DNA from: Nitrososphaerales archaeon | GTDB lineage: Archaea; Thermoproteota; Nitrososphaeria; Nitrososphaerales; Gagatemarchaeaceae | Assembly: GCA_030040055.1 (NCBI GenBank) | Contig: JASHUK010000131.1 | Location: 1-9,468, forward strand | DNA length: 9,468 nucleotides | Reading direction: 5' to 3' | Part shown: piece by piece, positions 1-6,357 of the stretch | How the letters are laid out: every line of letters begins with the position of its first letter | How positions within the stretch are numbered: the stretch's first letter is position 1 | Program-made: the position numbers and the translations under genes | The notes under the pieces: generated by a model | The model's input: only the letters and a program-made list of their open reading frames with translations | Database searches by the model: none | Told to the model about the DNA's origin: nothing

Positions 1-182
1 ACCGTCACCCGCTCCCCCTTGTCGGGACGGGCGTATTCCTCCTCCCTCTTCATCACCCTGGAGCTGCGCGTGACAAGGGTGTCGCCGCGGCGGAGGAGTC
101 TCCTGAGGGCCCAAAGGTCGTCGGAGGACTCGGGGACGACCGAACAGACTCCGTGCTTCTGGTCGAGCTGCGTAACGATCAA
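1..182 (-). CDS. pelA: Pelota (Dom34) homologue, N-terminal part, cut by the window edge
   Basis: Pelota recognises ribosomes stalled on mRNA and, with an aEF1A/Hbs1-like GTPase and ABCE1, splits them for rescue and mRNA decay in the cytoplasm. Only 60 codons are present. They read LDQKHGVCSVVPESSDDLW at residues 6-24, then a GD turn at 33-34, an SSRV stretch at 40-43 and RPDKGERVT at 52-60. This is the usual order of the Pelota N-terminal Sm-like domain: the PESxDDLW signature, a GD, a (T/S)R strand, then a DKGER loop. The start is taken as TTG at 182-180, because the reading frame upstream has no ATG or GTG nearby and the family begins just before a hydrophobic strand. It lies 8 bases after the dnaG stop, so the two are very probably co-transcribed. 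The remainder, with the catalytic-like central and eRF1-like domains, lies beyond base 1. Identification rests on motif recognition. Confidence 0.85.
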   Translation of the reverse strand, partial: MIVTQLDQKHGVCSVVPESSDDLWALRRLLRRGDTLVTRSSRVMKREEEYARPDKGERVT

Positions 183-190
183 GTGGAGAG

Positions 191-1366
191 CTACTCGAGC
201 TCTAGGTCCCTGAAGGTGCCGATCCGGACATCGTCAGGTACTTCTGACAGCTCCCCGGTGCGGTGCCCGATTATTCCCTTGACCCCCACTTTGGTCGCGC
301 TCTCGACCAGCCTTTGGGTCACTATGCCGTCGAAGATCAGGAAGTAAGCGCCGCTCGCGCCTTCCATCCGCTGGACCAGCTCGCTGATTGGGAATCTTCC
401 GACCTCCTGCAGCCCTTGGTCAAGGAGGACCGCCTCTAACGTCCCGTTCAGGGACGGGTAGAGCTCCCTCGTCTTGACAACGACGGGCTCGTCCTCCTCC
501 TGGGGGCCTTCTTGGGTCCTTTCTTGCTGCCTGTCAGCGGCCCTCTCCCTCCGCTGAGCGGATGGCTCCGCCCTATCGGCCTTCAGCATGTTGATGACAT
601 CGATCGGGGTCAGGTCTTCAACCTCCTTGCCCGTGGGGGCCCTTATCACCTTCTCTACCCGCACGACCTGCGCCAGCTCCTTCTCGATCAGGTCCCCTCC
701 CCTGTCACCGTCGAGGACTGCGATCAGCCTCTTCTTCTTCCCCAGCTCGATTATCGAGTCGGGGACGCTCGTCCCCTCGAGGGCTACCACGTTCTCTATC
801 CCTGCCCTCAGGAAGAGCACCACGTCGGCCCTCCCTTCGACCAGGTAGACCAGCTCCGACGAGTAGACCCCGGGCCCAGCGGGGAGGTTCTCCATGCCGT
901 AGTTGATGACCTTCGCCCTCTTGGTGGAGTCCGTGACGTCCTTCAGGACGTTCTCCCCCTCGCTGGAGCTCTTCGAGCTCCACTCTCTGACGATAAGTTT
1001 GGCGCGGTCCACGATCTGCTTGCGCTTGTTCGCCCTCACGTCTTCGATCGAACTCAGCATCACGCGGGCGCTGCAGGGGCCGACCTTGTCCACGCTCTCG
1101 ACGGCGGCGGCGATCAGGGCGGCCGTCCCTATGTCAGTCGACATCGGGATGATGACTTCTCCCTTGGTCCTGTCGTTCTTAGACTCGAGGTTGATCTCTA
1201 TGCGTCCGACCTTCCAGGTCTTCTGGAGCTCGTTGAGGTTCATCTCCGGGCCGAAGAGGCCTTCGGTCTGGCCGAAGATAGCCCCTATTACGTCGGCTCG
1301 TTCGACTACTCCGTCTACTTCAAACCTCAGCCTTACTAGGTACTTTACTATACCTGAATCTGGCAA
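191..1366 (-). CDS. dnaG: Archaeal DnaG primase-like protein (TOPRIM, exosome-associated)
   Basis: Archaeal DnaG has a bacterial-primase-type TOPRIM fold. In Sulfolobus it is a stable subunit of the RNA-degrading exosome that favours poly(A)-rich RNA, and primer synthesis has also been reported in vitro. The 391-residue product opens with the family hallmark FEVDGVVERADVIGAIFGQT (about residues 15-34) followed by EGLFGPEMNLNELQ. The TOPRIM core shows the catalytic Glu at 177 (LVEGRAD) and the metal-binding DGD at 219-221 (LDGDRGGD). A charged Gln/Glu/Arg-rich linker covers roughly 264-294, followed by a C-terminal domain of about 95 residues. The start is TTG at 1366-1364, supported by a strong Shine-Dalgarno match just upstream and by the N-terminus fitting the family. 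pelA follows after 8 bases, coupling the gene to ribosome rescue. Length is normal for the family. Archaeal replication itself uses PriS/PriL, so an RNA-decay role is the more likely one. Confidence 0.96.
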   Translation of the reverse strand: MPDSGIVKYLVRLRFEVDGVVERADVIGAIFGQTEGLFGPEMNLNELQKTWKVGRIEINLESKNDRTKGEVIIPMSTDIGTAALIAAAVESVDKVGPCSARVMLSSIEDVRANKRKQIVDRAKLIVREWSSKSSSEGENVLKDVTDSTKRAKVINYGMENLPAGPGVYSSELVYLVEGRADVVLFLRAGIENVVALEGTSVPDSIIELGKKKRLIAVLDGDRGGDLIEKELAQVVRVEKVIRAPTGKEVEDLTPIDVINMLKADRAEPSAQRRERAADRQQERTQEGPQEEDEPVVVKTRELYPSLNGTLEAVLLDQGLQEVGRFPISELVQRMEGASGAYFLIFDGIVTQRLVESATKVGVKGIIGHRTGELSEVPDDVRIGTFRDLELE

Positions 1367-1372
1367 TTTGAG

Positions 1373-1379
1373 TCACTCC
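1373..1379 (-). promoter_or_regulatory. Shine-Dalgarno site of dnaG
   Basis: Reading the minus strand, GGAGTGA stands 6 bases before the TTG at 1366. It is one base short of the full archaeal anti-Shine-Dalgarno complement GGAGGTGA and settles the TTG as the dnaG start. Few other genes in the window have so clear a site. Confidence 0.7.
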
Positions 1380-1443
1380 TTTTGTCAACTCTTTCATTAT
1401 CGAATTAAGCAGTTGCCTAACAATGCTCGCCGAAAATTGCGAT

Positions 1444-1451
1444 AATATAAA
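1444..1451 (-). promoter_or_regulatory. TATA-like box upstream of dnaG
   Basis: The minus strand reads TTTATATT here, inside the AT-rich gap between the small TOPRIM gene and dnaG. A start of transcription about 26 bases downstream would fall near 1422, leaving a leader of roughly 55 bases that contains the Shine-Dalgarno site. This suggests dnaG-pelA has its own promoter. The call is by pattern and spacing only; an AT-rich patch at about 1400-1411 is a weaker alternative. Confidence 0.5.
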
Positions 1452-1475
1452 GTCTCGTTTTTGGGCCTTTTCCAG

Positions 1476-1853
1476 CTAGGGCCCGTCCCTCTCGGCGAAC
1501 CTCGACAGGTTCTCGATGTGGAGGAAGATGCCCTTCACGGCAGCCTGCAGCCTCCTTCTCTCGGAGAGAGACGTCCTGAACCCTTCGTGCGAGAGCCTCC
1601 TTGCGAAGCGCGCCGCCAGGGTCCTTCCCTCCCTGTCGAAGTCGGTCAGGATGATCGCCCCCGTTGCCTTCCCCAGAGCCTCGGTCTTGAGCCTGGACAG
1701 CGAGGAGCTCGTCGCGATCGTCCCGCTGTACCCGAGGGCCCTCAGGGCCTCCTCGTCCCGCTTTCCCTCCACGAGGACCGCCCAGCCCTCGTCGGACCGC
1801 TGGTTCAGGTCGCGGACGAAGTCGGACATGAAAGCCTCTAGGTCCTGCATCAT
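1476..1853 (-). CDS. Small stand-alone TOPRIM domain protein
   Basis: This 125-residue protein is almost entirely a TOPRIM fold, the metal-dependent catalytic domain of DnaG primases, topoisomerases, OLD nucleases and RNase M5. The catalytic Glu is E29 (VLVEGKRDEEALRALG) and the DxD pair is D71 and D73 (ILTDFDREG), followed by an RTLAARFARRL helix. It resembles the small RNase M5-like TOPRIM proteins of archaea, whose exact substrate is unknown to me; a nuclease or other phosphotransfer role on RNA or DNA is inferred from the fold. The start is taken at the first of two adjacent ATGs (1853-1851) because GAGGGAGAGG stands directly before them; an in-frame ATG at 1922 would add 23 residues with no family resemblance. 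It lies between pheT (235 bases upstream) and dnaG (109 bases downstream), both on the same strand. Its own promoter is not obvious. Confidence 0.85.
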   Translation of the reverse strand: MMQDLEAFMSDFVRDLNQRSDEGWAVLVEGKRDEEALRALGYSGTIATSSSLSRLKTEALGKATGAIILTDFDREGRTLAARFARRLSHEGFRTSLSERRRLQAAVKGIFLHIENLSRFAERDGP

Positions 1854-1964
1854 CCTCTCCCTCTTGTCGATCGTCGCTGGCCACCATGTGATTGTTGCCC
1901 GTCTCTGACAGGCGTGGATCATGCCCTGCCGTGTGGCGGGACTTCACCTGCCCTCTTCAACGGG

Positions 1965-2043
1965 CAAACGGCCCTCGTCTGTCGCGCGACTGGGTAAACC
2001 ACCTGCTCATCAAAGCGTTGCCGCCTTCGCAGCTGGCCGTTTG
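1965..2043. repeat. Perfect 9-bp inverted repeat, 61-base spacing
   Basis: CAAACGGCC at 1965-1973 is exactly complementary to GGCCGTTTG at 2035-2043. The enclosed 61 bases hold a self-complementary GTCGCGCGAC and a GGGTAAACC stretch. It would form a closing stem on either strand. Confidence 0.6.
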
Positions 2044-2052
2044 GCGCGCTGT

Positions 2053-2082
2053 AGAACGAAAGCCGTCTGGCTCCCCGACGGC
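2053..2082 (-). terminator. Hairpin and T-rich tract after pheT
   Basis: Seven bases past the pheT stop the minus strand reads GCCGTC, a 9-base loop, GACGGC, then TTTCGTTCT. A 6-bp GC stem followed by a T-rich stretch fits the end of the trpS-pheS-pheT transcript. On the plus strand the same hairpin is followed by CTATTTT, so it could equally end a plus-strand RNA from the spacer. Archaeal termination depends mainly on the T tract, which is short here. Confidence 0.4.
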
Positions 2083-2088
2083 CGGGCT

Positions 2089-3714
2089 CTATTTTAGCTG
2101 TTTGTAGATCGAAGAGAGGTCGAGCTCGAACGCGGCGACCGGCACCCCGAGGCCGAATGCGGCAAGAGCCTCTGCCTTCACCTCTCCTAGGTACCCTGCC
2201 TTCTGCCCCCCTACCCCGACGGAGGCGGACCGCCCCGGTGCTAGCGCCCAGTGGGGGGCTTCCTCGGCGGAGACCTCCTTCCCCACCAGGGTCCTGCAGA
2301 GCGCGTCGAGGAACATCCTCGCCTCAGAATAGCCCGCCTGCGAGTGGGCGACCAGGCACCCGAGGTTCCAACTCTCCTCGACCCCCGCTGCTCCGCGCCT
2401 GTAGACCCTGCCCACCTCGTAGACCCTCTGGGGATAGTCGTTGTGGGCGTTGGACGTCAGCGCGGACAGTAGCGAGGGGATCAGCGAGTCCCTAAGCACG
2501 GAGTGCTCGGCGCTCTTCGGGTTCTGGACGGATATCCTGTTCCGTGAGGGGCGGCTGAACGACGAGTACAGCGACTTCTCGTCGGTCAGCTCGTAGGTCA
2601 TCATCTCTATCATCCCTTCGCCGGCCATTACCGTGGAAGCGTCGTCCAGGAAGCCCTGGAACTCGTTGAATGCCCCAGGGCTCTCGCTCGGTGGGTATAC
2701 CGGGGTGAACCGCTGGAATCCGTACCCTAGGGCTACCTCCTCCGCGAGGTCCACCGGGTGGAGGATGTCGATCCTGTGCCTTGGGACCAGGGCGCTCCCC
2801 CCCTCGACCCCCAGCCTGCTCCTCCGGAGTGAGTCGCTCACTTCTCGCTCCGACAGCCCGACGCCGAGCACCTGTCTGATCAGGGCGAGGTCTATCGGGA
2901 CCTTGAGCGGGGTCAGGTCCGGGGTGGTCCGTCCCTTCGCCCCTACTATCTCCACAGAGCCGATCTTCCCTCCCGCCATGGCGAGGGTCGTCGACATGAT
3001 TGCCAACACTTCGTCGACCGCCCTCTCCTCGGGGCCGGTTACTTCGACCAGGACTGCCCGCGTCTTGGAAGAGATTGCCGTCGCCGCGCCGTTGATTATG
3101 GGCGGGACGGAGAGGACCGTTCCCGCGGAGTCGGTGACCAGGGGGACCCCCCGTCCGCCGGCGCCCTGGAAGTAGGCCCGCCCCTCCTTGGAGCCCAGTA
3201 TCTCCTTGAGGCTCGCCTCCCGCGCGCCTCCCAGCGGGGTGAACCTGAGCGAGCCTGCAGCCGTCCCGTACCGCAGGTCGGGGACGACGGCGCGGAGGTC
3301 GTGCAGGCCGATCGCCGCAAGCCTCCTACGCCTGCCGAGGCCGTTGTGGAGGTCCTCCTGCAGCGAGATGATCTGCCTCACGTCTTCGTCGTCCAGTTCT
3401 AGGCCGGAGGCCGTGGCGCAGGCTATGAATGGCCTCAGCCTCGACACCGACCGGTCGACGAAGACCTTGATTCCGGAGGGCCTCGCACCGACCTTGGCCA
3501 GCCCTGTTTCCTTCCCCAAGACCCCTTTCAGTGCGGCCGCGATTCCGAAGTCGCTGCCGAGGTCCGGCCTGTTGGGGCTGTACTCGACCCTGACATAGGC
3601 CCGGGCCGTCTCTTCGATGTCCAGACCGACGAACGGGAGCGCCTCGACGATGGTCTTCCGGTCCGAGCCCACCATCGCGGCGAACCTTCCGAGTTCCAGC
3701 TTAACGACCGGCAT
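2089..3714 (-). CDS. pheT: Phenylalanyl-tRNA synthetase beta subunit, archaeal type
   Basis: PheT pairs with PheS in the cytoplasmic (alpha-beta)2 enzyme that charges tRNA-Phe; beta carries editing and tRNA-contacting domains. The 541-residue product has the archaeal/eukaryotic layout. The N-terminal B1-like region has SPNRPDL at 46-52; a B3/B4 editing region runs through the middle; a B5 domain lies around 265-335 (PDLTPLKVPIDL onward, ending near ILHPVDLAEEVALGYGF); and a C-terminal catalytic-like module contains the NPKSAEHSVLRDSLIPSLL stretch typical of beta. It lacks the extra N-terminal tRNA-binding and C-terminal anticodon-binding domains of bacterial PheT, as expected. The ATG at 3714-3712 lies 14 bases inside the end of pheS and follows a GGGGGAG purine run, which suggests translational coupling. 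A hairpin after the stop may end the operon. Confidence 0.96.
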   Translation of the reverse strand: MPVVKLELGRFAAMVGSDRKTIVEALPFVGLDIEETARAYVRVEYSPNRPDLGSDFGIAAALKGVLGKETGLAKVGARPSGIKVFVDRSVSRLRPFIACATASGLELDDEDVRQIISLQEDLHNGLGRRRRLAAIGLHDLRAVVPDLRYGTAAGSLRFTPLGGAREASLKEILGSKEGRAYFQGAGGRGVPLVTDSAGTVLSVPPIINGAATAISSKTRAVLVEVTGPEERAVDEVLAIMSTTLAMAGGKIGSVEIVGAKGRTTPDLTPLKVPIDLALIRQVLGVGLSEREVSDSLRRSRLGVEGGSALVPRHRIDILHPVDLAEEVALGYGFQRFTPVYPPSESPGAFNEFQGFLDDASTVMAGEGMIEMMTYELTDEKSLYSSFSRPSRNRISVQNPKSAEHSVLRDSLIPSLLSALTSNAHNDYPQRVYEVGRVYRRGAAGVEESWNLGCLVAHSQAGYSEARMFLDALCRTLVGKEVSAEEAPHWALAPGRSASVGVGGQKAGYLGEVKAEALAAFGLGVPVAAFELDLSSIYKQLK

Positions 3715-5155
3715 GCTCTGCTCTCCCCCTCAGCCAAGTGAGGTCGTTGCCGTAGAGCTCTCTGAGGTCGTCGAGCCCGTACTTCAGGAGCATCAGCCTC
3801 TCTATCCCCGGTCCCCAGGCCAGGACAGGCACGGTCACCCCGAGAGGCCTCGTCACCTCGGGCCGGAACACCCCCGCTCCTCCCAGCTCGACCCAGTCCT
3901 TGACGGCGTCTGAATATCCCATCACCTGCATCGAAGGCTCGGTGTACGGGAAGTAGGTAGGCCAGAGCTTGACGTCCCTCATCCCCAGCTTCTTGTAGAA
4001 CTCGCTGAGAAAACCCATCAGGTGCCTGACGTTGAGTCCCTTGCCAACCATGATTCCGTCCATCTGATGGAACTCGTGGAGATGCTTGTAATCCAGGTTT
4101 TCATTTCTGTAGACCTTGCTCACGGCGAAGACCCTCTTCTCCTCGTTTCCGGACTCGGACAGCGACCTGACCGTCAGGACCGTGTTGTGGGGCCGGAGAA
4201 GGAGGCGCCTCGCTTCCTCGACCCGCCATGGCCGCCCCCACCCTCTGCTCCCCGTGAGCCAGCCGCCCTCGTGTGTCGAGGCCACCCTGTCCACAACCCC
4301 TTTCCTGACGAGAGTCCGTTCGGTCATCCCTTCAATGTAGAAGGTGTCCTGCATCTCTCTTCCCGGATGGTCCTGCGGGATGAACAGGGCGTCGAAGTTC
4401 CAGAAGGCAGGGTGCACGCTGCCTCCGTCCAGCTCGGTGAAGCCCATCGAGACGTACGCCTCCTTAACCTCCCGGATGAAGTCGCGGACAGGGTGCCGCC
4501 TTCCAGGGTAGAAGGTGGCTCCTTTCGAGGCGACGTCGATAGGGCGCAGCTTCTGTCCCTTCCACGCGCCGGAAGCGAGGATCTCGGGCGTCATCCTGTC
4601 CAGGCCGTTGCCCTCCTGGCTCGCCGACAGCGCCGCCCGACCCGACCCGGTCAAGGCGACGGAGCTCGAAGTCGTCCTCACTTCGTTGACGATCCCCCGT
4701 CGCTTCAGGTCCTCGAGCATCTCCCGCCCTGCCCCGTCCAGAGACCCTGTCGTCCCCGCGCTCACGGCGTCGAGGACCCCCTTCAGGTCCGCCGGGCCTT
4801 CGCTGTCGGAGACTCTGAGGGCGGGTCCTTCCGCGGACGACGCTACGGTGACCCACCCCAGGCTCCTCGCTCTCCCGAGGGCGGCAGAGAACTCTGCGTC
4901 CGACGAAAAGGCCTGCCTCGCCTGCCGCATCGTCTGCGGGTCGGGGGACGAAGCCGCCCGTTCGAACAGGGCCAGTTCCGGCGGGATCCTGCTGGCCGGC
5001 TCGAGCCGAGCCGTGGTTGTTTCGGTTGTCCGGACCAGTCCCTTTGATGAAAGCCAGGTCAGTCCGCGGCGGGCCTGGTCCGGCTCCACCTTTGACGCGC
5101 GGACGAGCTCGTCGAACCCGAGGGATCCCTCTTCCGAGCCTGAGAGGGCCGCCAA
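3701..5155 (-). CDS. pheS: Phenylalanyl-tRNA synthetase alpha subunit (start uncertain)
   Basis: PheS holds the class II active site that activates Phe and transfers it to tRNA. After an N-terminal winged-helix region of about 200 residues come motif 1 from H221 (HPVRDF, then MGFTEL), the WNFDALFIPQDHPGREMQDT block, motif 2 (VYRNENLDYKHLHEFHQMDG), the FPYTEPSM and ELGGAGVFRPEV blocks, and motif 3 around 448-456 (GPGIERLML). Numbering is from the TTG at 5155-5153, the only standard start codon nearby. However, the same frame reads SLHPIERKL immediately upstream, which matches the usual start of archaeal PheS, so the true protein is probably 8-10 residues longer. No ATG, GTG or TTG exists between 5155 and the in-frame stop at 5252. 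A GTG at 5202-5200 overlaps the trpS stop but is out of frame by one base. Either a base is missing or a non-standard start is used. Catalytic blocks look intact. Confidence 0.93.
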   Translation of the reverse strand: MAALSGSEEGSLGFDELVRASKVEPDQARRGLTWLSSKGLVRTTETTTARLEPASRIPPELALFERAASSPDPQTMRQARQAFSSDAEFSAALGRARSLGWVTVASSAEGPALRVSDSEGPADLKGVLDAVSAGTTGSLDGAGREMLEDLKRRGIVNEVRTTSSSVALTGSGRAALSASQEGNGLDRMTPEILASGAWKGQKLRPIDVASKGATFYPGRRHPVRDFIREVKEAYVSMGFTELDGGSVHPAFWNFDALFIPQDHPGREMQDTFYIEGMTERTLVRKGVVDRVASTHEGGWLTGSRGWGRPWRVEEARRLLLRPHNTVLTVRSLSESGNEEKRVFAVSKVYRNENLDYKHLHEFHQMDGIMVGKGLNVRHLMGFLSEFYKKLGMRDVKLWPTYFPYTEPSMQVMGYSDAVKDWVELGGAGVFRPEVTRPLGVTVPVLAWGPGIERLMLLKYGLDDLRELYGNDLTWLRGRAEHAGR

Positions 5156-5198
5156 CAGCTTCCTTTCGATAGGGTGGAGGGAGGACGACGTGACGCTG

Positions 5199-6320
5199 TC
5201 ACCCCGCGAATCCTTTCGTCCCTTTGGACAGCAGGCGCTTCGCCTCGGGCATCATCAGGTCGCGCTTCTTGCGGTGTTCCTCCATGTACGCCTTCACCAG
5301 GCGCGACGCCTCCTGCTTGCAGTCGCCGCACATCCTGACGCCTTTCACGCACTCACTGTAGACGCGGTCGGCGTGGGCGTCGTCCAGGGCGAAGTGGAAG
5401 CGGTAGAGGTCGTAGACTGGGCATATGTCTGCCCGCCCGCCGAGCCTGCGCTGCTCTTCGACCGTATCCCGCCCTCCGGTGAACGCGCTCAAGACCTTCT
5501 TGGCCGCCGCTGCGGGCTGGTCGTCGAGGGTAAAGGACGACGACACCGAACGCTTCGACATCTTGGCGTCCCCGTTGAGACTCAGCATCAGCCGGTGGTA
5601 GATCGCCGAAGGGGGGACGAACTTGAACTCCTCCCGGTACTTCGCGGCCATGTCCCTCGCCAGGCGGATGTGCGGGTCCTGGTCGGCCCCGACTGGGACC
5701 AGGACGGGCTTCGGGCCCCCGAACTCTGGGAGCTGAGGCATCAGGATGTCTCCAGCGACCATGAGGGCTGATATGTAGAGCCCTATCTGGCGGTCGCCGT
5801 AGATAGCCTTCAGCATGTTGTTTGTCACCCCCCTGGAGAAGAGGGCCGCGAACCTCATCACGCGGACCTCCTGGCTCTGGAAGTAGACGACCGCCCTGTC
5901 AGGGTCGAGCCCGAGCGCCAGAAGGTCGGCCACGTTGCGGAGCGCGATCTTGGCCGACTCCTCGAACGTGATCCCGTTGTCGCAGTAGGCCTCGACGTCG
6001 GCTATCGAATAGTAGACGGTCGCCTTCTTCGAGAGCGACTGGAAGTACACCATGTCGTCGGCGGTCATCTTGTTCCCAAGGTGGAAGTCCCCGGTCGGCT
6101 TTATGCCGCTCATGACCGCGAAGGGGGCGTGGCCGTCGATCGCGTCGACGACCCTGCCGAGGTCCCGGTGCCCGAAGTCGATTCCCCTGCTGAGGTGGCT
6201 GCTGGGCCGGGGGAACCGGGCGAGGAGGGGCGCGACCGGCTCAATCCCGAACTCCTGCCTGAGCCTGTTGTAGTCTTTGACGGTGCTGGAGCCCCACGGG
6301 TCTATCGCGTCGCCAACCAA
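5199..6320 (-). CDS. trpS: Tryptophanyl-tRNA synthetase with a four-cysteine, probably Fe-S, motif
   Basis: TrpRS is a class I homodimeric synthetase that charges tRNA-Trp. The 373-residue product begins with the archaeal-type DPWGSSTVKDYNRL segment (7-20). The HIGH-class motif is HLGN at 80-83 within SGIKPTGDFHLGNK, GADQDPHIRLARD forms the tryptophan-site block, and KMSKR at 253-257 is the KMSKS-class loop. FTGGRDTVEEQRRLGG follows. Then come cysteines 300, 324, 331 and 334, spaced C-x23-C-x6-C-x2-C. This is nearly the C-x22-C-x6-C-x2-C pattern that binds a [4Fe-4S] cluster near the anticodon-recognition region of Thermotoga maritima TrpRS, so a cluster is likely here. The start is TTG at 6320-6318; a stop lies five codons upstream and a TATA-like box about 29 bases before it suggests a nearly leaderless mRNA. 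Its stop TGA overlaps a GTG that may mark the original pheS start. Confidence 0.95.
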   Translation of the reverse strand: MVGDAIDPWGSSTVKDYNRLRQEFGIEPVAPLLARFPRPSSHLSRGIDFGHRDLGRVVDAIDGHAPFAVMSGIKPTGDFHLGNKMTADDMVYFQSLSKKATVYYSIADVEAYCDNGITFEESAKIALRNVADLLALGLDPDRAVVYFQSQEVRVMRFAALFSRGVTNNMLKAIYGDRQIGLYISALMVAGDILMPQLPEFGGPKPVLVPVGADQDPHIRLARDMAAKYREEFKFVPPSAIYHRLMLSLNGDAKMSKRSVSSSFTLDDQPAAAAKKVLSAFTGGRDTVEEQRRLGGRADICPVYDLYRFHFALDDAHADRVYSECVKGVRMCGDCKQEASRLVKAYMEEHRKKRDLMMPEAKRLLSKGTKGFAG

Positions 6321-6345
6321 GGTGCGTCCGCCTCACGCGGTTCTG

Positions 6346-6353
6346 ATTTAATC
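6346..6353 (-). promoter_or_regulatory. TATA-like box upstream of trpS
   Basis: The minus strand reads GATTAAAT here, preceded by a purine-rich GAAAGG that could serve as the BRE. It lies in the 37-base gap between coaD and trpS, with its centre about 29 bases before the TTG. Transcription would begin within a few bases of the start codon, giving a leaderless trpS-pheS-pheT mRNA independent of coaD. Judged by pattern and spacing only. Confidence 0.5.
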
Positions 6354-6357
6354 CCTT

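Larger units (their letters stand above)
1854..2088. other. Gene-free spacer with nested inverted repeats, possible structured RNA
   Basis: No convincing protein gene fills this 235-base gap. It contains an 8-bp inverted repeat TTGCCCGT (1895-1902) / ACGGGCAA (1960-1967) and a 9-bp one CAAACGGCC (1965-1973) / GGCCGTTTG (2035-2043), which share three bases and so could stack end to end or compete. Between them lie the palindrome GTCGCGCGAC (1981-1990) and a hairpin GGCGGG (1936-1941) with CCTGCC (1948-1953). The last pairing needs a G-U wobble on the plus strand and an A-C mismatch on the minus strand, slightly favouring plus-strand RNA. I recognise no known RNA family, and high GC makes chance pairing easy. 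It may instead be the long leader of the small TOPRIM gene. Confidence 0.3.

Noticed and set aside
512..1339. Long open frame (275 codons) on the plus strand opposite dnaG
   Set aside because: It mirrors the GC-rich codon pattern of dnaG, has a Pro/Leu/Asp/His-rich composition with no recognisable domain, and dnaG is certain.
1854..2060. RNase P RNA or SRP RNA in the pheT-TOPRIM spacer
   Set aside because: GGGTAAACC on plus and GAAGTCCCGCC on minus recall pieces of RNase P conserved regions, but they are on opposite strands, the matching partner regions are missing, and the 3' half would fall in coding sequence. No SRP GNAR loop region was seen.
5155..5202. Programmed frameshift from the GTG at 5202 into pheS
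   Set aside because: No slippery heptamer or downstream structure of a known recoding site is evident; a sequence error or near-cognate start is simpler.
4022..5771. Two long plus-strand open frames opposite pheS and trpS
   Set aside because: Stop-free antisense frames arise from high third-position GC. The translations are low-complexity and domain-free, and both cover certain minus-strand genes.
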